Below are positions 8,849 through 17,410 of a stretch of 64,000 nt of DNA, piece after piece. The notes below the pieces were generated by a model that worked only from the letters and a program-made list of their open reading frames with translations, was not told the DNA's origin and did no database searches. Position numbers and translations under genes: made by a program. Numbering within the stretch: the first letter of the stretch is position 1; the number at the start of each line of letters is the position of its first letter. Origin of the DNA: Arthrobacter globiformis. GTDB lineage: Bacteria > Actinomycetota > Actinomycetes > Actinomycetales > Micrococcaceae. Location: assembly GCF_003261175.1 (NCBI RefSeq), contig NZ_QLNP01000105.1, positions 248,001 to 312,000 on the forward strand, in the 5' to 3' direction.

Positions 8849-8854
8849 AGGGTA
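8849..8854 (-). promoter_or_regulatory. -10 box of the dedA-family gene (TACCCT), leaderless
   Basis: On the minus strand TACCCT ends 6 nt before GTG 8842. With the opposing box at 8883 it forms a compact divergent promoter pair in 53 bp. Confidence 0.5.
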
Positions 8855-8882
8855 CTTGACGGGCTCGGCGCCGCCGCCGGGC

Positions 8883-8888
8883 TACAGT
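8883..8888 (+). promoter_or_regulatory. -10 box of the exonuclease-BRCT gene (TACAGT), leaderless
   Basis: TACAGT ends 7 nt before GTG 8896 with no Shine-Dalgarno sequence between. Confidence 0.5.
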
Positions 8889-8895
8889 TGTCCCC

Positions 8896-9909
8896 GTGGG
8901 TTTGGACTTTACGGCGATCGACTTCGAGACCGCCAATGGCTTCCGCGGTTCGCCGTGCGCCGTTGGCCTCACCAAGGTCCGCGGCGGCGTCATCGTCGAG
9001 GAGGCCTCGTGGCTGATGCGGCCACCGGAAAACCACGACTCATTCGACTACCACAACGTCCGCGTCCACGGCATCAGGCCCGAGCAGGTGGCCGGCCGGC
9101 CCCGCTTTGGGGAGCTGTTCCCCGAGATCGGCGCGTTCATCGGCGGCGACATCCTCGCGGCCCACAACGCCGCCTTCGACCTCGGCGTCATTCGCTCCGG
9201 GCTGGAAGTCTCGGGGCTTCCCGGCCCCGCCTACGACTATGTGTGCACCGTGATGCTCTCCCGGCGCTGCTACTCCCTGGTTTCGAATTCCCTGCCCTTT
9301 GCCGCCGAGGAAGCGGGCGTGCCGCTGGTGAACCACCACGATGCCGCCGAGGACGCCCGGGCGTGCGCCGGCATCCTCATCGACATCGCGGGGCGCAACC
9401 GGGCCAACAGTATTGCCGAGCTCTACCTTTCGCTGGGGCTGTCCATACCGCAGCAGGCTGCGTTCGATCCATCCAGCGGTGAGCTTTCCAAGGCGACCGT
9501 CTCAGCCCTCGCCGCCGTGGGCGGCGACAGTGCGGACCGGGTGGTCCGGCCGTTCCGCAGCGGGTGGCCGGAGGAAGGGCCGAATCCCGAGCCCAATCCC
9601 GACGCCGAACCCGGGAACCCGCTGTTCGGCCAGACCGTCGTGTTCACCGGCCAGCTCGGGATGCCGCGGCCCGAGGCGAAGACCCGGTCCGCGGAACTGG
9701 GGGCGCGCCCGGAAAGCCGGGTCACGGCACGGACCAGCGTCCTCGTGGTGGGCGACGGCTTCGTGGCCGGCGACCTGCGCTCCGGCCGGCTCACCGGCAA
9801 GGCCAAACGGGTGCTGGAACTGCACGACCGCGGCCAGGCCATCGAGGTGATCTCCGAAGGTGAGTTCCTGCAGATGGTGGGCGGCGCGCCGGTACATATG
9901 GCGCACTAA
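8896..9909 (+). CDS. DnaQ-type 3'-5' exonuclease with C-terminal BRCT domain
   Basis: The 337-residue protein has an N-terminal DEDDh exonuclease domain. Exo I is AIDFETANG (Asp9, Glu11), Exo II is AHNAAFDLG (Asp95) and Exo III is HHDAAEDA (His148, Asp153). Residues ~240-330 form a BRCT domain (FGQTVVFTGQL ... SVLVVGDGF ... VISEGEFLQMVGG). The domain order resembles the epsilon-like exonuclease/BRCT proteins of Actinobacteria that act in DNA repair or proofreading outside the replicase. The ~60-residue linker is Pro/acidic. The start GTG 8896 is fixed by the -10 box 7 nt upstream. Substrate preference is not deducible. Confidence 0.9.
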   Translation: MGLDFTAIDFETANGFRGSPCAVGLTKVRGGVIVEEASWLMRPPENHDSFDYHNVRVHGIRPEQVAGRPRFGELFPEIGAFIGGDILAAHNAAFDLGVIRSGLEVSGLPGPAYDYVCTVMLSRRCYSLVSNSLPFAAEEAGVPLVNHHDAAEDARACAGILIDIAGRNRANSIAELYLSLGLSIPQQAAFDPSSGELSKATVSALAAVGGDSADRVVRPFRSGWPEEGPNPEPNPDAEPGNPLFGQTVVFTGQLGMPRPEAKTRSAELGARPESRVTARTSVLVVGDGFVAGDLRSGRLTGKAKRVLELHDRGQAIEVISEGEFLQMVGGAPVHMAH

Positions 9910-10150
9910 GGCTTCCCGGCGCCGCCGCCGAATGACTGCCCCTTCCTCACGTCCCGCGGAATCTTAGGGCGCCAAGATACGCCGCAGGATGTGAAGAGCG
10001 TTGCCGAAAGCTCCGTAGGATCTGATAGAGCGTTGCCAGGAATTCCGCAGGATCTGAGAGAGCGTCCTGAACAGCACGGGCCGCCTGGCTTATGCAGATG
10101 TGGATGGCGCGCCCGTACACATGGCGCAATAAAACTTCCCGGCGACGCCG
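9886..10150 (+). repeat. Imperfect repeats after the exonuclease gene: three ~32-bp units inside a duplicated ~45-bp block
   Basis: Between 9982 and 10075 a unit of about 31-32 bp (CCGCAGGATCTGAGAGAGCG-like) occurs three times with drift, starting near 9982, 10013 and 10045. The 3' end of the exonuclease gene plus following bases (about 9886-9930, with GTACATATGGCGCACTAA) recurs imperfectly at about 10105-10150 (GTACACATGGCGCAATAA, then CTTCCCGGCG). This suggests a past duplication of the gene's end around the small repeat. No coding potential is visible here. Confidence 0.7.
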
Positions 10151-10158
10151 CCGCTCCC

Positions 10159-10164
10159 TAGCCT
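10159..10164 (+). promoter_or_regulatory. -10 box of the DUF4395 gene (TAGCCT), leaderless
   Basis: TAGCCT ends 6 nt before ATG 10171. There is no ribosome binding site between. Confidence 0.5.
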
Positions 10165-10170
10165 TGCCCT

Positions 10171-10695
10171 ATGGGCAAACTGAGCGTTCCAAGTAAACCG
10201 GGTACACCGGGCAGATTGAGTGCTGCGTTCGCCTTTCCCAACCCTGTCAACGAATACGCGGCCCGTATCACCGCCGGGCTGGTGGTCCTGCTGGCTGCCG
10301 CGACGCTGCTCACGGGCTTCGGTTGGGGCCTAGCGGTCATTGCCGCCGGTTTTTGGCTGCGGGTGCTGTTCGGCCCGAGGATCTCCCCGCTTGCCCTGCT
10401 TTCGGTCAGGGTCCTCGCCCCGCGGCTGGGACGGGTAAAGCTGGTGCCCGGGCCGCCCAAGCGTTTCGCCCAGGGCATCGGCGCCGCGATGTCCACGGCC
10501 GCCGCCGTCCTGCTGGCGGCCGGCCTCGCGCCCGCCGCGTGGATTTTGCTGGCCGTGCTGATTGTTGCCGCCTCGCTGGAGGCCTTCGCGGGGTTCTGCC
10601 TTGGCTGTGCCATCTTCGGCCTGCTGCAGCGCCGGGGACTCATCCCCGAGGACGTCTGCGAGGCGTGCAACAACATTTCGCTCAGCCGGACGTGA
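10171..10695 (+). CDS. DUF4395 family membrane protein
   Basis: The 174-residue protein has about four hydrophobic helices and the DUF4395 pattern: NPVNEYAARITAGLVVLLA near the N-terminus, a Leu-rich middle, and EAFAGFCLGCAIFGLLQRRGLI with a Cys pair. It ends EDVCEACNN, a second Cys pair. The paired cysteines suggest metal binding or redox activity at the membrane, but the family has no settled function. Its 3' end overlaps the convergent ADP-ribosylglycohydrolase gene by 14 bp. Confidence 0.8.
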   Translation: MGKLSVPSKPGTPGRLSAAFAFPNPVNEYAARITAGLVVLLAAATLLTGFGWGLAVIAAGFWLRVLFGPRISPLALLSVRVLAPRLGRVKLVPGPPKRFAQGIGAAMSTAAAVLLAAGLAPAAWILLAVLIVAASLEAFAGFCLGCAIFGLLQRRGLIPEDVCEACNNISLSRT

Positions 10696-11800
10696 CGGCA
10701 ACCAGCTGCCCGGCCATGCCGCGGATCACCTCGGGTGCCTCGAGTGCCTCGAGCCAGTCCGCCGGCAGGCAGTCCGTGCCGTAGTACGCACCGAGGATGT
10801 TTCCCGCGATGGATCCGGTGGAATCGCTGTCGCCGCTGTGGTTGATGGCCACGGCGATTGCTGCCTTGAAATGCTCCACCGGATCGGGCGCGCCATCTCC
10901 CTCGGCGCGGTCTCCGGATACCGGGGCAGCAGTGGCCAGGACCGCGTAAAGGCCGACGGCGAGAGCCTCCTCCGCCACCCAGCCCTCACCCAGTTCACGG
11001 ACCAGGTCCTCCGGGCTGAGTACGGAGTCGGCGCCGGCAACACCGGCTTCGCCGGCGAGGCGGACCGCGGCTCCGAGCCGTTCGCGGAGTTCGGGCGCCG
11101 CCCCGTTATCTCCCAGCACACGGTCGAGGGCGGCCTGGGCTGCCTCGGCCAGGCCGCTGCCCTGCACCAGGGAGTAGATGAGCAGGCTGAAAGCGCCCGC
11201 GCTTTGCCGGGCGGAGGGATGCCCGTGCGTGAGCGACGCCGCGTCTGCGCTCAGCTTGTACACGGCGTCCGCCGGAATGTGCGGAACCAGCCCGAAGGGG
11301 GCGGAACGCATCACGGTTCCGCAGCCCTTCGACTCGGGATTGACCGGACGGGCGGCCGTTCCCATCTCCCCGGTGGACAGCCCGCTCAGGCAGGCGTTGC
11401 CGGGCGCCCGCCGGTGCCGAAGCACCTCCTGGCCGTCAATCCAGCGGGGCTGCGGCCGCGGCGCGGATTCGGGCACGTGCACGCCCTGCGTGTCCAGCCA
11501 GCGCAGGTAGGCAAGCCAGACGCAGGCGTTGGCGTCGGCGCCGACACCCGAGTTGGCCCACTCCAGGGCCTCGACGATCCCGTCGACTGTGTACAGCGTC
11601 ATCTGGGTGTCGTCCGAGAAGTGGGCCCCGCCGTCGAGCGCGGAAAAATCCCGGAGCCCCGCGGCGCCGAAACGGCGCCGGATCTCGTCTATGGAATCGA
11701 ACTCGACGGCGTAGCCGAGCGAGTCGCCCAGGGCACCCCCGAGCAGGCAGCCATGGATGCGGGACTCGGGGGACGGAACGGTGCCGGGAACATTGCTCAT
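10682..11800 (-). CDS. ADP-ribosylglycohydrolase family protein
   Basis: The 372-residue protein opens with SRIHGCLLGGALGDSLGYAVEF and carries HFSDDTQMTLYTVDGIVEA, the SDDT metal site of the DraG/ARH fold. A late HSGDSDSTGSIAGNILGA supplies the second pair of Asp ligands. These proteins remove ADP-ribose from arginine or other acceptors, or hydrolyse related ADP-ribosyl compounds. The acceptor here is unknown. I chose ATG 11800 because it begins the conserved domain and lies 7 nt after a TAAATT -10 box; the open frame to 12076 is not supported. It is convergent with DUF4395 and divergent from the aquaporin gene. Confidence 0.88.
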   Translation of the reverse strand: MSNVPGTVPSPESRIHGCLLGGALGDSLGYAVEFDSIDEIRRRFGAAGLRDFSALDGGAHFSDDTQMTLYTVDGIVEALEWANSGVGADANACVWLAYLRWLDTQGVHVPESAPRPQPRWIDGQEVLRHRRAPGNACLSGLSTGEMGTAARPVNPESKGCGTVMRSAPFGLVPHIPADAVYKLSADAASLTHGHPSARQSAGAFSLLIYSLVQGSGLAEAAQAALDRVLGDNGAAPELRERLGAAVRLAGEAGVAGADSVLSPEDLVRELGEGWVAEEALAVGLYAVLATAAPVSGDRAEGDGAPDPVEHFKAAIAVAINHSGDSDSTGSIAGNILGAYYGTDCLPADWLEALEAPEVIRGMAGQLVAVTSG

Positions 11801-11807
11801 GCAGGCA

Positions 11808-11813
11808 AATTTA
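11808..11813 (-). promoter_or_regulatory. -10 box of the ADP-ribosylglycohydrolase gene (TAAATT), leaderless
   Basis: On the minus strand TAAATT ends 7 nt before ATG 11800. The rest of the ~234-bp divergent region up to the aquaporin start shows no repeat or clear operator. Confidence 0.5.
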
Positions 11814-12034
11814 CCTTCCCGCGGGAGCTGTCCAGACTCTGTGATCGTGGATGCTGTGGTGTTGACCGCTGTGCCCGCGGACGGTGCTGTGATGTCGCAC
11901 TCGCAATGCCGGGGGTCCGGGCGCCGGACGATAAGCTCGGATTCAGCAACCGTCCAGACTTTGCTGCCAGACTGCTGGGGCCGGCTCCCGAAGCGAGCGG
12001 CATTCCACGCCGACAGAAACCAAAGGATTCCCCC

Positions 12035-12973
12035 ATGAGCACCCCTGTGTCCGTCCCCCCGACCGATGACCGGCATTCCGCCGGAGACAACGGATTCCGG
12101 CCCGGGCTCCTGTCCAGGCTCGGAGCGGAGGCGTTCGGAACGCTCTTTCTGGTGGTCGCCGGGCTGGGCGTGCCGCTCTTCACCCTGCCGCAGTCAAACC
12201 CGCTGCCCGGAGCACTCGCCGGAGGCCTTGCCGTGACGGCGGCGATGCTGGCTTTCGCTTACATCTCTGGCGGGCACTTCAACCCCGCAATCACCCTGGG
12301 CAACCTGGTGGCAGGCAGAATCGGCATCGCCGCCGCGGCTGCCTACGTCGGCGCACAGCTGGTCGGCGCGGCGGCAGGCGCGCTCGCCTTGTTCGGCATC
12401 CTCCGCACGGTGCCCAACATCCAGGACGCGCGCACCGCCTTCGACACTGTCACCGCCGGCTTCGGTGAGCACTCCGTGATCCAGACGTCGATGGCCGGCG
12501 TGCTGCTCGTGGAAGTGCTGGGAGCAGCCCTCCTGGTCGCGGTGTTCCTTGGCACGACGGCCCGCCGCAACAGCCACGCGGCCGCCGCGCCCTTCGCCGT
12601 CGGGCTGGCCTTTGCCGTGCTGCTGCAGCTGGGCCAGGCCCTTGGCAACGCGCCCTTCAACCCGGCCCGGGCCACGGCCTCCGCGCTCTTCAGCAGCAGC
12701 TGGGCGCTGGAACAGCTGTGGCTGTTCTGGGTGGCCCCGATCGTCGGTGCCGGTATCGCTGGCCTTGTTTTCCGTGGGTTCGCTGACGCCCAGGGCCGCG
12801 GTGCCGCCGCTGCGGACCACGCCGCCGCCGCCGATCCTGAGTCTGAGCTCGGGGACGACTTCGACGGCGCCTCGACGCAGGAGGCAGTCGAAAAGCCCGC
12901 CGCCGCAGCGCCTGGTGGCGGCGGCGACGACGCGCGCGACTTCTTCGACGGGCCGCGCAGCAAGGAGTCCTGA
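12035..12973 (+). CDS. Aquaporin / MIP family channel
   Basis: The 312-residue membrane channel has both half-helix motifs of the family, NPA at residues 83-85 (GGHFNPAITLG) and NPA at 209-211 (APFNPARATAS), and six hydrophobic segments. The second loop ends in Arg after NPA, as in water-selective channels. Glycerol transport cannot be excluded. The last ~70 residues form an acidic, Ala-rich cytoplasmic tail unusual for the short bacterial AqpZ type. The start is ATG 12035 with AAAGGA upstream. The much longer open frame starting at 10562 is a shadow across the opposite gene. Confidence 0.92.
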   Translation: MSTPVSVPPTDDRHSAGDNGFRPGLLSRLGAEAFGTLFLVVAGLGVPLFTLPQSNPLPGALAGGLAVTAAMLAFAYISGGHFNPAITLGNLVAGRIGIAAAAAYVGAQLVGAAAGALALFGILRTVPNIQDARTAFDTVTAGFGEHSVIQTSMAGVLLVEVLGAALLVAVFLGTTARRNSHAAAAPFAVGLAFAVLLQLGQALGNAPFNPARATASALFSSSWALEQLWLFWVAPIVGAGIAGLVFRGFADAQGRGAAAADHAAAADPESELGDDFDGASTQEAVEKPAAAAPGGGGDDARDFFDGPRSKES

Positions 12974-13016
12974 CGCGCCGAGGGCCGGGGTCGGCTATTT
13001 TGTCGGTGCCCGCGTC

Positions 13017-13022
13017 TAGCTT
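13017..13022 (+). promoter_or_regulatory. -10 box of sbcD (TAGCTT), leaderless
   Basis: TAGCTT ends 6 nt before the ATG at 13029 and 0 nt before an earlier in-frame ATG at 13023. This favours 13029 as the true, leaderless start. Confidence 0.55.
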
Positions 13023-13028
13023 ATGAAT

Positions 13029-14201
13029 ATGCGGTTATTGCACACTTCCGACTGGCATCTGGGCCGGTCCTTCCACGGCGTCGGCATGCTGGACGCCCAG
13101 CGCGACTTTGTCGACCAGCTGGTTGCCCGGGTCAGGGAACTGTCCGTCGACGTCGTGCTGATCGCCGGCGACGTCTACGACAGGGCACTGCCCGGCGTCG
13201 ATGTGGTCAACCTTCTGGACGATGCGCTGGTCCGGCTGACCGGGGCAGGCGCCCAGGTGGTGCTGACCAGCGGAAACCACGACTCCGCCATCCGGCTCGG
13301 CTTCGCCTCCCGGCTGCTGGAGAAGGGCGGCGTTCACCTGCGCACCCGCCTGCAGGAGCTGGACGTCCCCGTGGTCTTGCCGCTCGGCGGCACAGGGGCG
13401 GATTCGGTACTGGCCATTTATGGCATCCCTTGGCTCGAACCCCGGCTGGTCGCCGATGAGCTTGGAGTGGTCACCGCCAGCCACTTCGAAGTCACCCGTG
13501 CTGCCACGGAACGCATCAGGGCCGACATCGCCACGCGCAGCGAATCCCGGGTGGTCCATTCTGTTGTGCTGGCCCACACCTTCGCCAGCGGGGGCATCAG
13601 CTCCGACAGCGAACGCAATCTCAGCATCGGGGGAGTGGGTGCCGTGCCGCTGGACCTGTTTGATGGCTTCAGCTACACAGCACTTGGCCATCTGCACGGC
13701 CGGCAGTCCCTGTCCACGGAGGTGCGGTATTCGGGCTCGCCGCTGGCTTACTCGTTCTCCGAAGCAAAGCACCAGAAGGGCGGCTGGCTCGTTGACATTG
13801 ACGAGTCCGGTGCCACCGCCGTGGAGGAGATCCTCTGGGACGCGCCGCGGAAACTTGCCGTCCTCCGGGGGACCCTCGACGGGCTGCTGGAGTCCCCGGA
13901 GCACGCCTGGGCCGAGCAAGCCTACTGCCAGGTGACCCTGACGGACGCCCAGCGGCCGGCACAGGCCATGGAGCGGCTGCGTGCCAGGTTCCCGGATACG
14001 CTCGTCCTCGCTTTCGAGCCCGAGGGGGCACCCGCCGCCTCCCGGGCGAGCTACAGCAGCCGGCTGGCCGAGGCGGAGGATGACCTCGCCGTCTGCTGCG
14101 GATTCCTGGAACACGTCCGTGGCCGGGAGCCGGACACGGCGGAACAGGCCGCCCTCACCGAAGCTTTGGAGAACGTGCGTCTGCAGGAGGCATCACTGTG
14201 A
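13029..14201 (+). CDS. sbcD: Exonuclease SbcCD, nuclease subunit SbcD
   Basis: This is the Mre11-type nuclease of the SbcCD complex, which opens hairpins and cleans DNA ends. The 390-residue protein has the metallophosphoesterase motifs: DWH in LLHTSDWHLG (Asp8, His10), GDVYDR (Asp48), GNHDS (83-87), a later LAHTF and GHLHG. The start is at ATG 13029; an alternative ATG at 13023 adds two residues. sbcC follows with a 4-bp overlap (GTGA), giving the usual two-gene operon. Confidence 0.95.
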   Translation: MRLLHTSDWHLGRSFHGVGMLDAQRDFVDQLVARVRELSVDVVLIAGDVYDRALPGVDVVNLLDDALVRLTGAGAQVVLTSGNHDSAIRLGFASRLLEKGGVHLRTRLQELDVPVVLPLGGTGADSVLAIYGIPWLEPRLVADELGVVTASHFEVTRAATERIRADIATRSESRVVHSVVLAHTFASGGISSDSERNLSIGGVGAVPLDLFDGFSYTALGHLHGRQSLSTEVRYSGSPLAYSFSEAKHQKGGWLVDIDESGATAVEEILWDAPRKLAVLRGTLDGLLESPEHAWAEQAYCQVTLTDAQRPAQAMERLRARFPDTLVLAFEPEGAPAASRASYSSRLAEAEDDLAVCCGFLEHVRGREPDTAEQAALTEALENVRLQEASL

Positions 14202-17200
14202 GGATCCACCGTCTGGAAATCTCGGCGTTCGGGCCGTTTGCCGGAACCGAGGAAATCGATTTCGACCGGCTGAGCGCCCACGGGCTGTTCCTGCTTAACG
14301 GCCCCACCGGTGCCGGCAAGACCAGCGTGCTGGATGCCATCTGCTATGCCCTGTACGGGTCCGTGCCGGGCGCGCGGCAGGACGGAAAGAGACTGCGCAG
14401 CGACCATGCCGACCCGGCCGCCGAACCCCGCGTGACCTGCGAATTCACGGCCCGGGGCAGGCGTTTTGAGGTTACCCGCTCGCCGGCCTGGGACAAGCCC
14501 AGCGCCCGCGGACGGAACGGGTTCACCACACAGCAGGCCAAGACGCTGCTGCGTGAGCGGGTGGCACATGCGTGGGTGGAGAAGTCCGGCCGGAACGACG
14601 AAGCCGGGGCGGAGATCACCGAGCTCCTCGGCATGGACCGGGAGCAGTTCACCCGCGTGGTTCTGCTCCCCCAGGGGGACTTTGCCGCGTTCCTCCGGTC
14701 CAAGGCTTCGGACCGCCTCGACCTGCTGCAGAAGCTCTTCGGAACCGAACGGTTCGAGGCAGTGGAACGGGAGCTTGCGTTACAGGCCGCCGGGGCCGTC
14801 AGTGAAGTAGCCGATCTTGAGGGCAGGCTGGCCCTGCTGGTGGCGAGGGCCAGGACGGAGGCCACGGCCCTCGAAATCGACCCCGACGCGACGCCGGAAC
14901 CCGCCGGCGGTCCCGAACTGCTGTCTTGGCTGGAGTCTGCCGCCTCGGAGCGTGCCTCGGCCGTGGCCGGGGATGCAGCATCCGCCGAGGTGCAGCGCCG
15001 CGGGTGCGCGGAGCGGCTCGAAGCGGAGCTGGCCAGGGAGGGAAGGCGCCTGAAGCTTGCTGCTGCCCTGCGCCGGAGGGCAGATGCGGAGGCCACCGCC
15101 CCTCGACTGGCCAGCGCGGGAGCCGCGCTTGACCTGCACCGGAAGGCCGAGCTCCTGGGCGGCCAGCTGAACGCCGTGACCGCCGCCGAATCCTTGCTTG
15201 TACGGGCGGAAAGAGCCGCGGACCTCGCCTTTGCTGGCGTGCGGGAGGCAGCGAGCTCGAGCTCGGAACTGGCAGTGGTGGAACACGGCATTGCGGAACA
15301 CGGCACCGTGATTGAACACAGCGCCGTCGCACAGCACGCCGCTGTCGACGTGGCCACAGAGCTTTCGCGGCTGCGCTCGCTTGCCGCTGTGATCGGTGAA
15401 CGCCTTGCCGATGAGGACCGGCTGGGTGGCCTGCGCGCACGGGCCGCCGGGCTTGCGCAGCGGCGGCAGGAACTGACCCGTTCCGGAGATGACCACGCCG
15501 CCAGGCTGCTTTCCCTGCGCAGCGAGATGGAGGCCCTGCGTGCAGCGCTGCAGCCGCTTGAACAGCTGGCAGGGGAGTCCGTGCTGCGGACCAAGGAAGC
15601 CGCAGCTGCCGACGAGCTGGTGGATGTTGTCAGGCGCTACGGAATTGCTGCGGCAGGGTGCGCCGCCGTCACTGAGCGGCACCTCAAAGCCCGGGAACAC
15701 CACCAGGAACTGCGCCGGCAATGGCTGGACGTCCGGGAGGAACGCCTGTCCAATGCGGCGGCCGAATTGGCTTCGCGCCTGGAACACGGGGCGCCCTGTC
15801 CCGTCTGCGGCAGCTCGGAGCACCCCGATCCGGTTCCCGCCGGGGACTCCGTCCTGGGGCTTGCCGAGAAAGAGGAACGGGCCAAGGAGCGCAGCGAAGC
15901 GGCCGAAAGGGCGCTGGCTGCACTCGAAGCGGAGCTTTCCGAGGCCAGGCAGCTGGTCGCCGTTCTCGCCGGCCAGGACGGCGACACCGATCCCGCCCAA
16001 GCGGCGGAAGCCGCCCAGTCTGCCCGGGAAGCTGCTGCCGAGGCGGCTGCGGCCGTTGCGGAACTGGCAGCGAGCAGGAGCCGGCAGGAGGAACTGGCTG
16101 AGCGCATCGAGGCCACGAAGCAGCAGCGCGTGGACCTGTTGTCGCAGTTGGCGCAAACAGAGTCCGCCCTGGCCGAGATCGAGGGGCAGTCCGCCGCCTT
16201 GGAATCGTCGCTCGAAACGCTTCGTGCCGGCCATGCCCGTCTCGCTGTCCGCAGCGACGCCATCGCCAATCTTGTCGACATTCTCGAACAGGCAGACGCT
16301 GCCCGCTCGCAGCTGGAGCAGGCTGCCGCCCGGCTGGCTGAGGCCCGGACCGGGCTGGACCGCGCTCTTCCCGAGGCCGGATTCGCATCGGCCGCTGAGG
16401 CCCGCCAGGCCCTGCTGCCGGAGGCGGAGGCGGCGCGGCTGGAGTCTGCCGTCCAGTCCGGGCGTGACGAGGAGGTACGGCTGGAGGAACTGTTCGCCAG
16501 CGAAGAGCTCGTTGTCGCAGCAAAGGAACAGACCGCCAGGGAAGACGAAAGCGGCTCCGCGGCCACCCCAGCGGACCTGGACCTGCTGCGCACCGAAGCC
16601 GAACAGGCCGCCCGGGCAGCAAAGGACATCGAATTGGCGGCGGCCATGGCGCGTCAGGCGTCCCAGACCCTGGGACGCCTCCGTGCGGAGTACGGGGAAC
16701 TCGCTGAATCCGGCCGGGAGCCCCGGGAACGCGCTGAAATCCTGAAGGGCCTCGCCGAAGCGGCCCGCGGCTCCGGCGACAACACCTACCGCATGAGCCT
16801 TAACGCGTACGTCCTGGCGGCACGGCTCGAACAGGTTGCCATTGCCGCGTCGGAAAGGCTCGTCGCCATGAGCGACGGCCGCTACACGCTGCAGCACTCG
16901 GACGCGAGGGCAGCACGGAACGCCAAGTCAGGGCTGGGACTGGAAGTCGTGGACGAATGGACCGGCCGCCGCCGGGACACCTCGACCCTCTCCGGCGGGG
17001 AATCCTTCATGGCCTCGCTGTCGCTGGCCCTGGGCCTCGCTGACGTGGTGCAGCAGGAAGCCGGCGGTGTCGACATTGAAACGCTGTTCGTCGACGAGGG
17101 CTTCGGCAGCCTCGACGAGCAGGCACTGGAGCAGGTCATGGATGCACTGGAGGGCCTCCGCGACGGGGGCCGCGTGGTCGGACTCGTGAGCCACGTGGGG

Positions 17201-17293
17201 GAGATGAAGCAGCGCATCGGCAGCCAGCTCCAGGTGGTGAAGCAGCGCAACGGCTCCACGGTGCACATCGTTGATGCGCTCGTAACGGTCTAA
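14198..17293 (+). CDS. sbcC: Exonuclease SbcCD, ATPase subunit SbcC
   Basis: This Rad50/SMC-like ATPase partners SbcD. The 1031-residue protein has a Walker A GPTGAGKTS at residues 35-43, a long Ala/Glu/Arg-rich coiled coil, and the zinc-hook CPVC at residues 534-537 near the centre. The ABC signature LSGGESF is near residue 930 and Walker B LFVDEGFGSLD near 965. The length and the symmetric hook position fit a complete protein. It starts at GTG 14198 in the sbcD stop region. Confidence 0.95.
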   Translation: MRIHRLEISAFGPFAGTEEIDFDRLSAHGLFLLNGPTGAGKTSVLDAICYALYGSVPGARQDGKRLRSDHADPAAEPRVTCEFTARGRRFEVTRSPAWDKPSARGRNGFTTQQAKTLLRERVAHAWVEKSGRNDEAGAEITELLGMDREQFTRVVLLPQGDFAAFLRSKASDRLDLLQKLFGTERFEAVERELALQAAGAVSEVADLEGRLALLVARARTEATALEIDPDATPEPAGGPELLSWLESAASERASAVAGDAASAEVQRRGCAERLEAELAREGRRLKLAAALRRRADAEATAPRLASAGAALDLHRKAELLGGQLNAVTAAESLLVRAERAADLAFAGVREAASSSSELAVVEHGIAEHGTVIEHSAVAQHAAVDVATELSRLRSLAAVIGERLADEDRLGGLRARAAGLAQRRQELTRSGDDHAARLLSLRSEMEALRAALQPLEQLAGESVLRTKEAAAADELVDVVRRYGIAAAGCAAVTERHLKAREHHQELRRQWLDVREERLSNAAAELASRLEHGAPCPVCGSSEHPDPVPAGDSVLGLAEKEERAKERSEAAERALAALEAELSEARQLVAVLAGQDGDTDPAQAAEAAQSAREAAAEAAAAVAELAASRSRQEELAERIEATKQQRVDLLSQLAQTESALAEIEGQSAALESSLETLRAGHARLAVRSDAIANLVDILEQADAARSQLEQAAARLAEARTGLDRALPEAGFASAAEARQALLPEAEAARLESAVQSGRDEEVRLEELFASEELVVAAKEQTAREDESGSAATPADLDLLRTEAEQAARAAKDIELAAAMARQASQTLGRLRAEYGELAESGREPRERAEILKGLAEAARGSGDNTYRMSLNAYVLAARLEQVAIAASERLVAMSDGRYTLQHSDARAARNAKSGLGLEVVDEWTGRRRDTSTLSGGESFMASLSLALGLADVVQQEAGGVDIETLFVDEGFGSLDEQALEQVMDALEGLRDGGRVVGLVSHVGEMKQRIGSQLQVVKQRNGSTVHIVDALVTV

Positions 17294-17410
17294 CCCGGCG
17301 GAGCGCGCTGCCGCTCGCATGGACTTTCCTGTCCAGTACCATGGGACCGTTACCGGGTTCAGCGCATCGGGAGGAGGGACGATGCGCACGGACTGAACGA
17401 GCCCGCATAC

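Noticed and set aside
9982-10075. CRISPR-like short repeats
   Set aside because: There are only three drifting units of 31-32 bp with no spacers between them.
10562-12034. Aquaporin extended to about 800 residues by an upstream open frame
   Set aside because: The extension lies antisense to the well-supported ADP-ribosylglycohydrolase gene, has no homology-like features, and the MIP domain begins right after ATG 12035.
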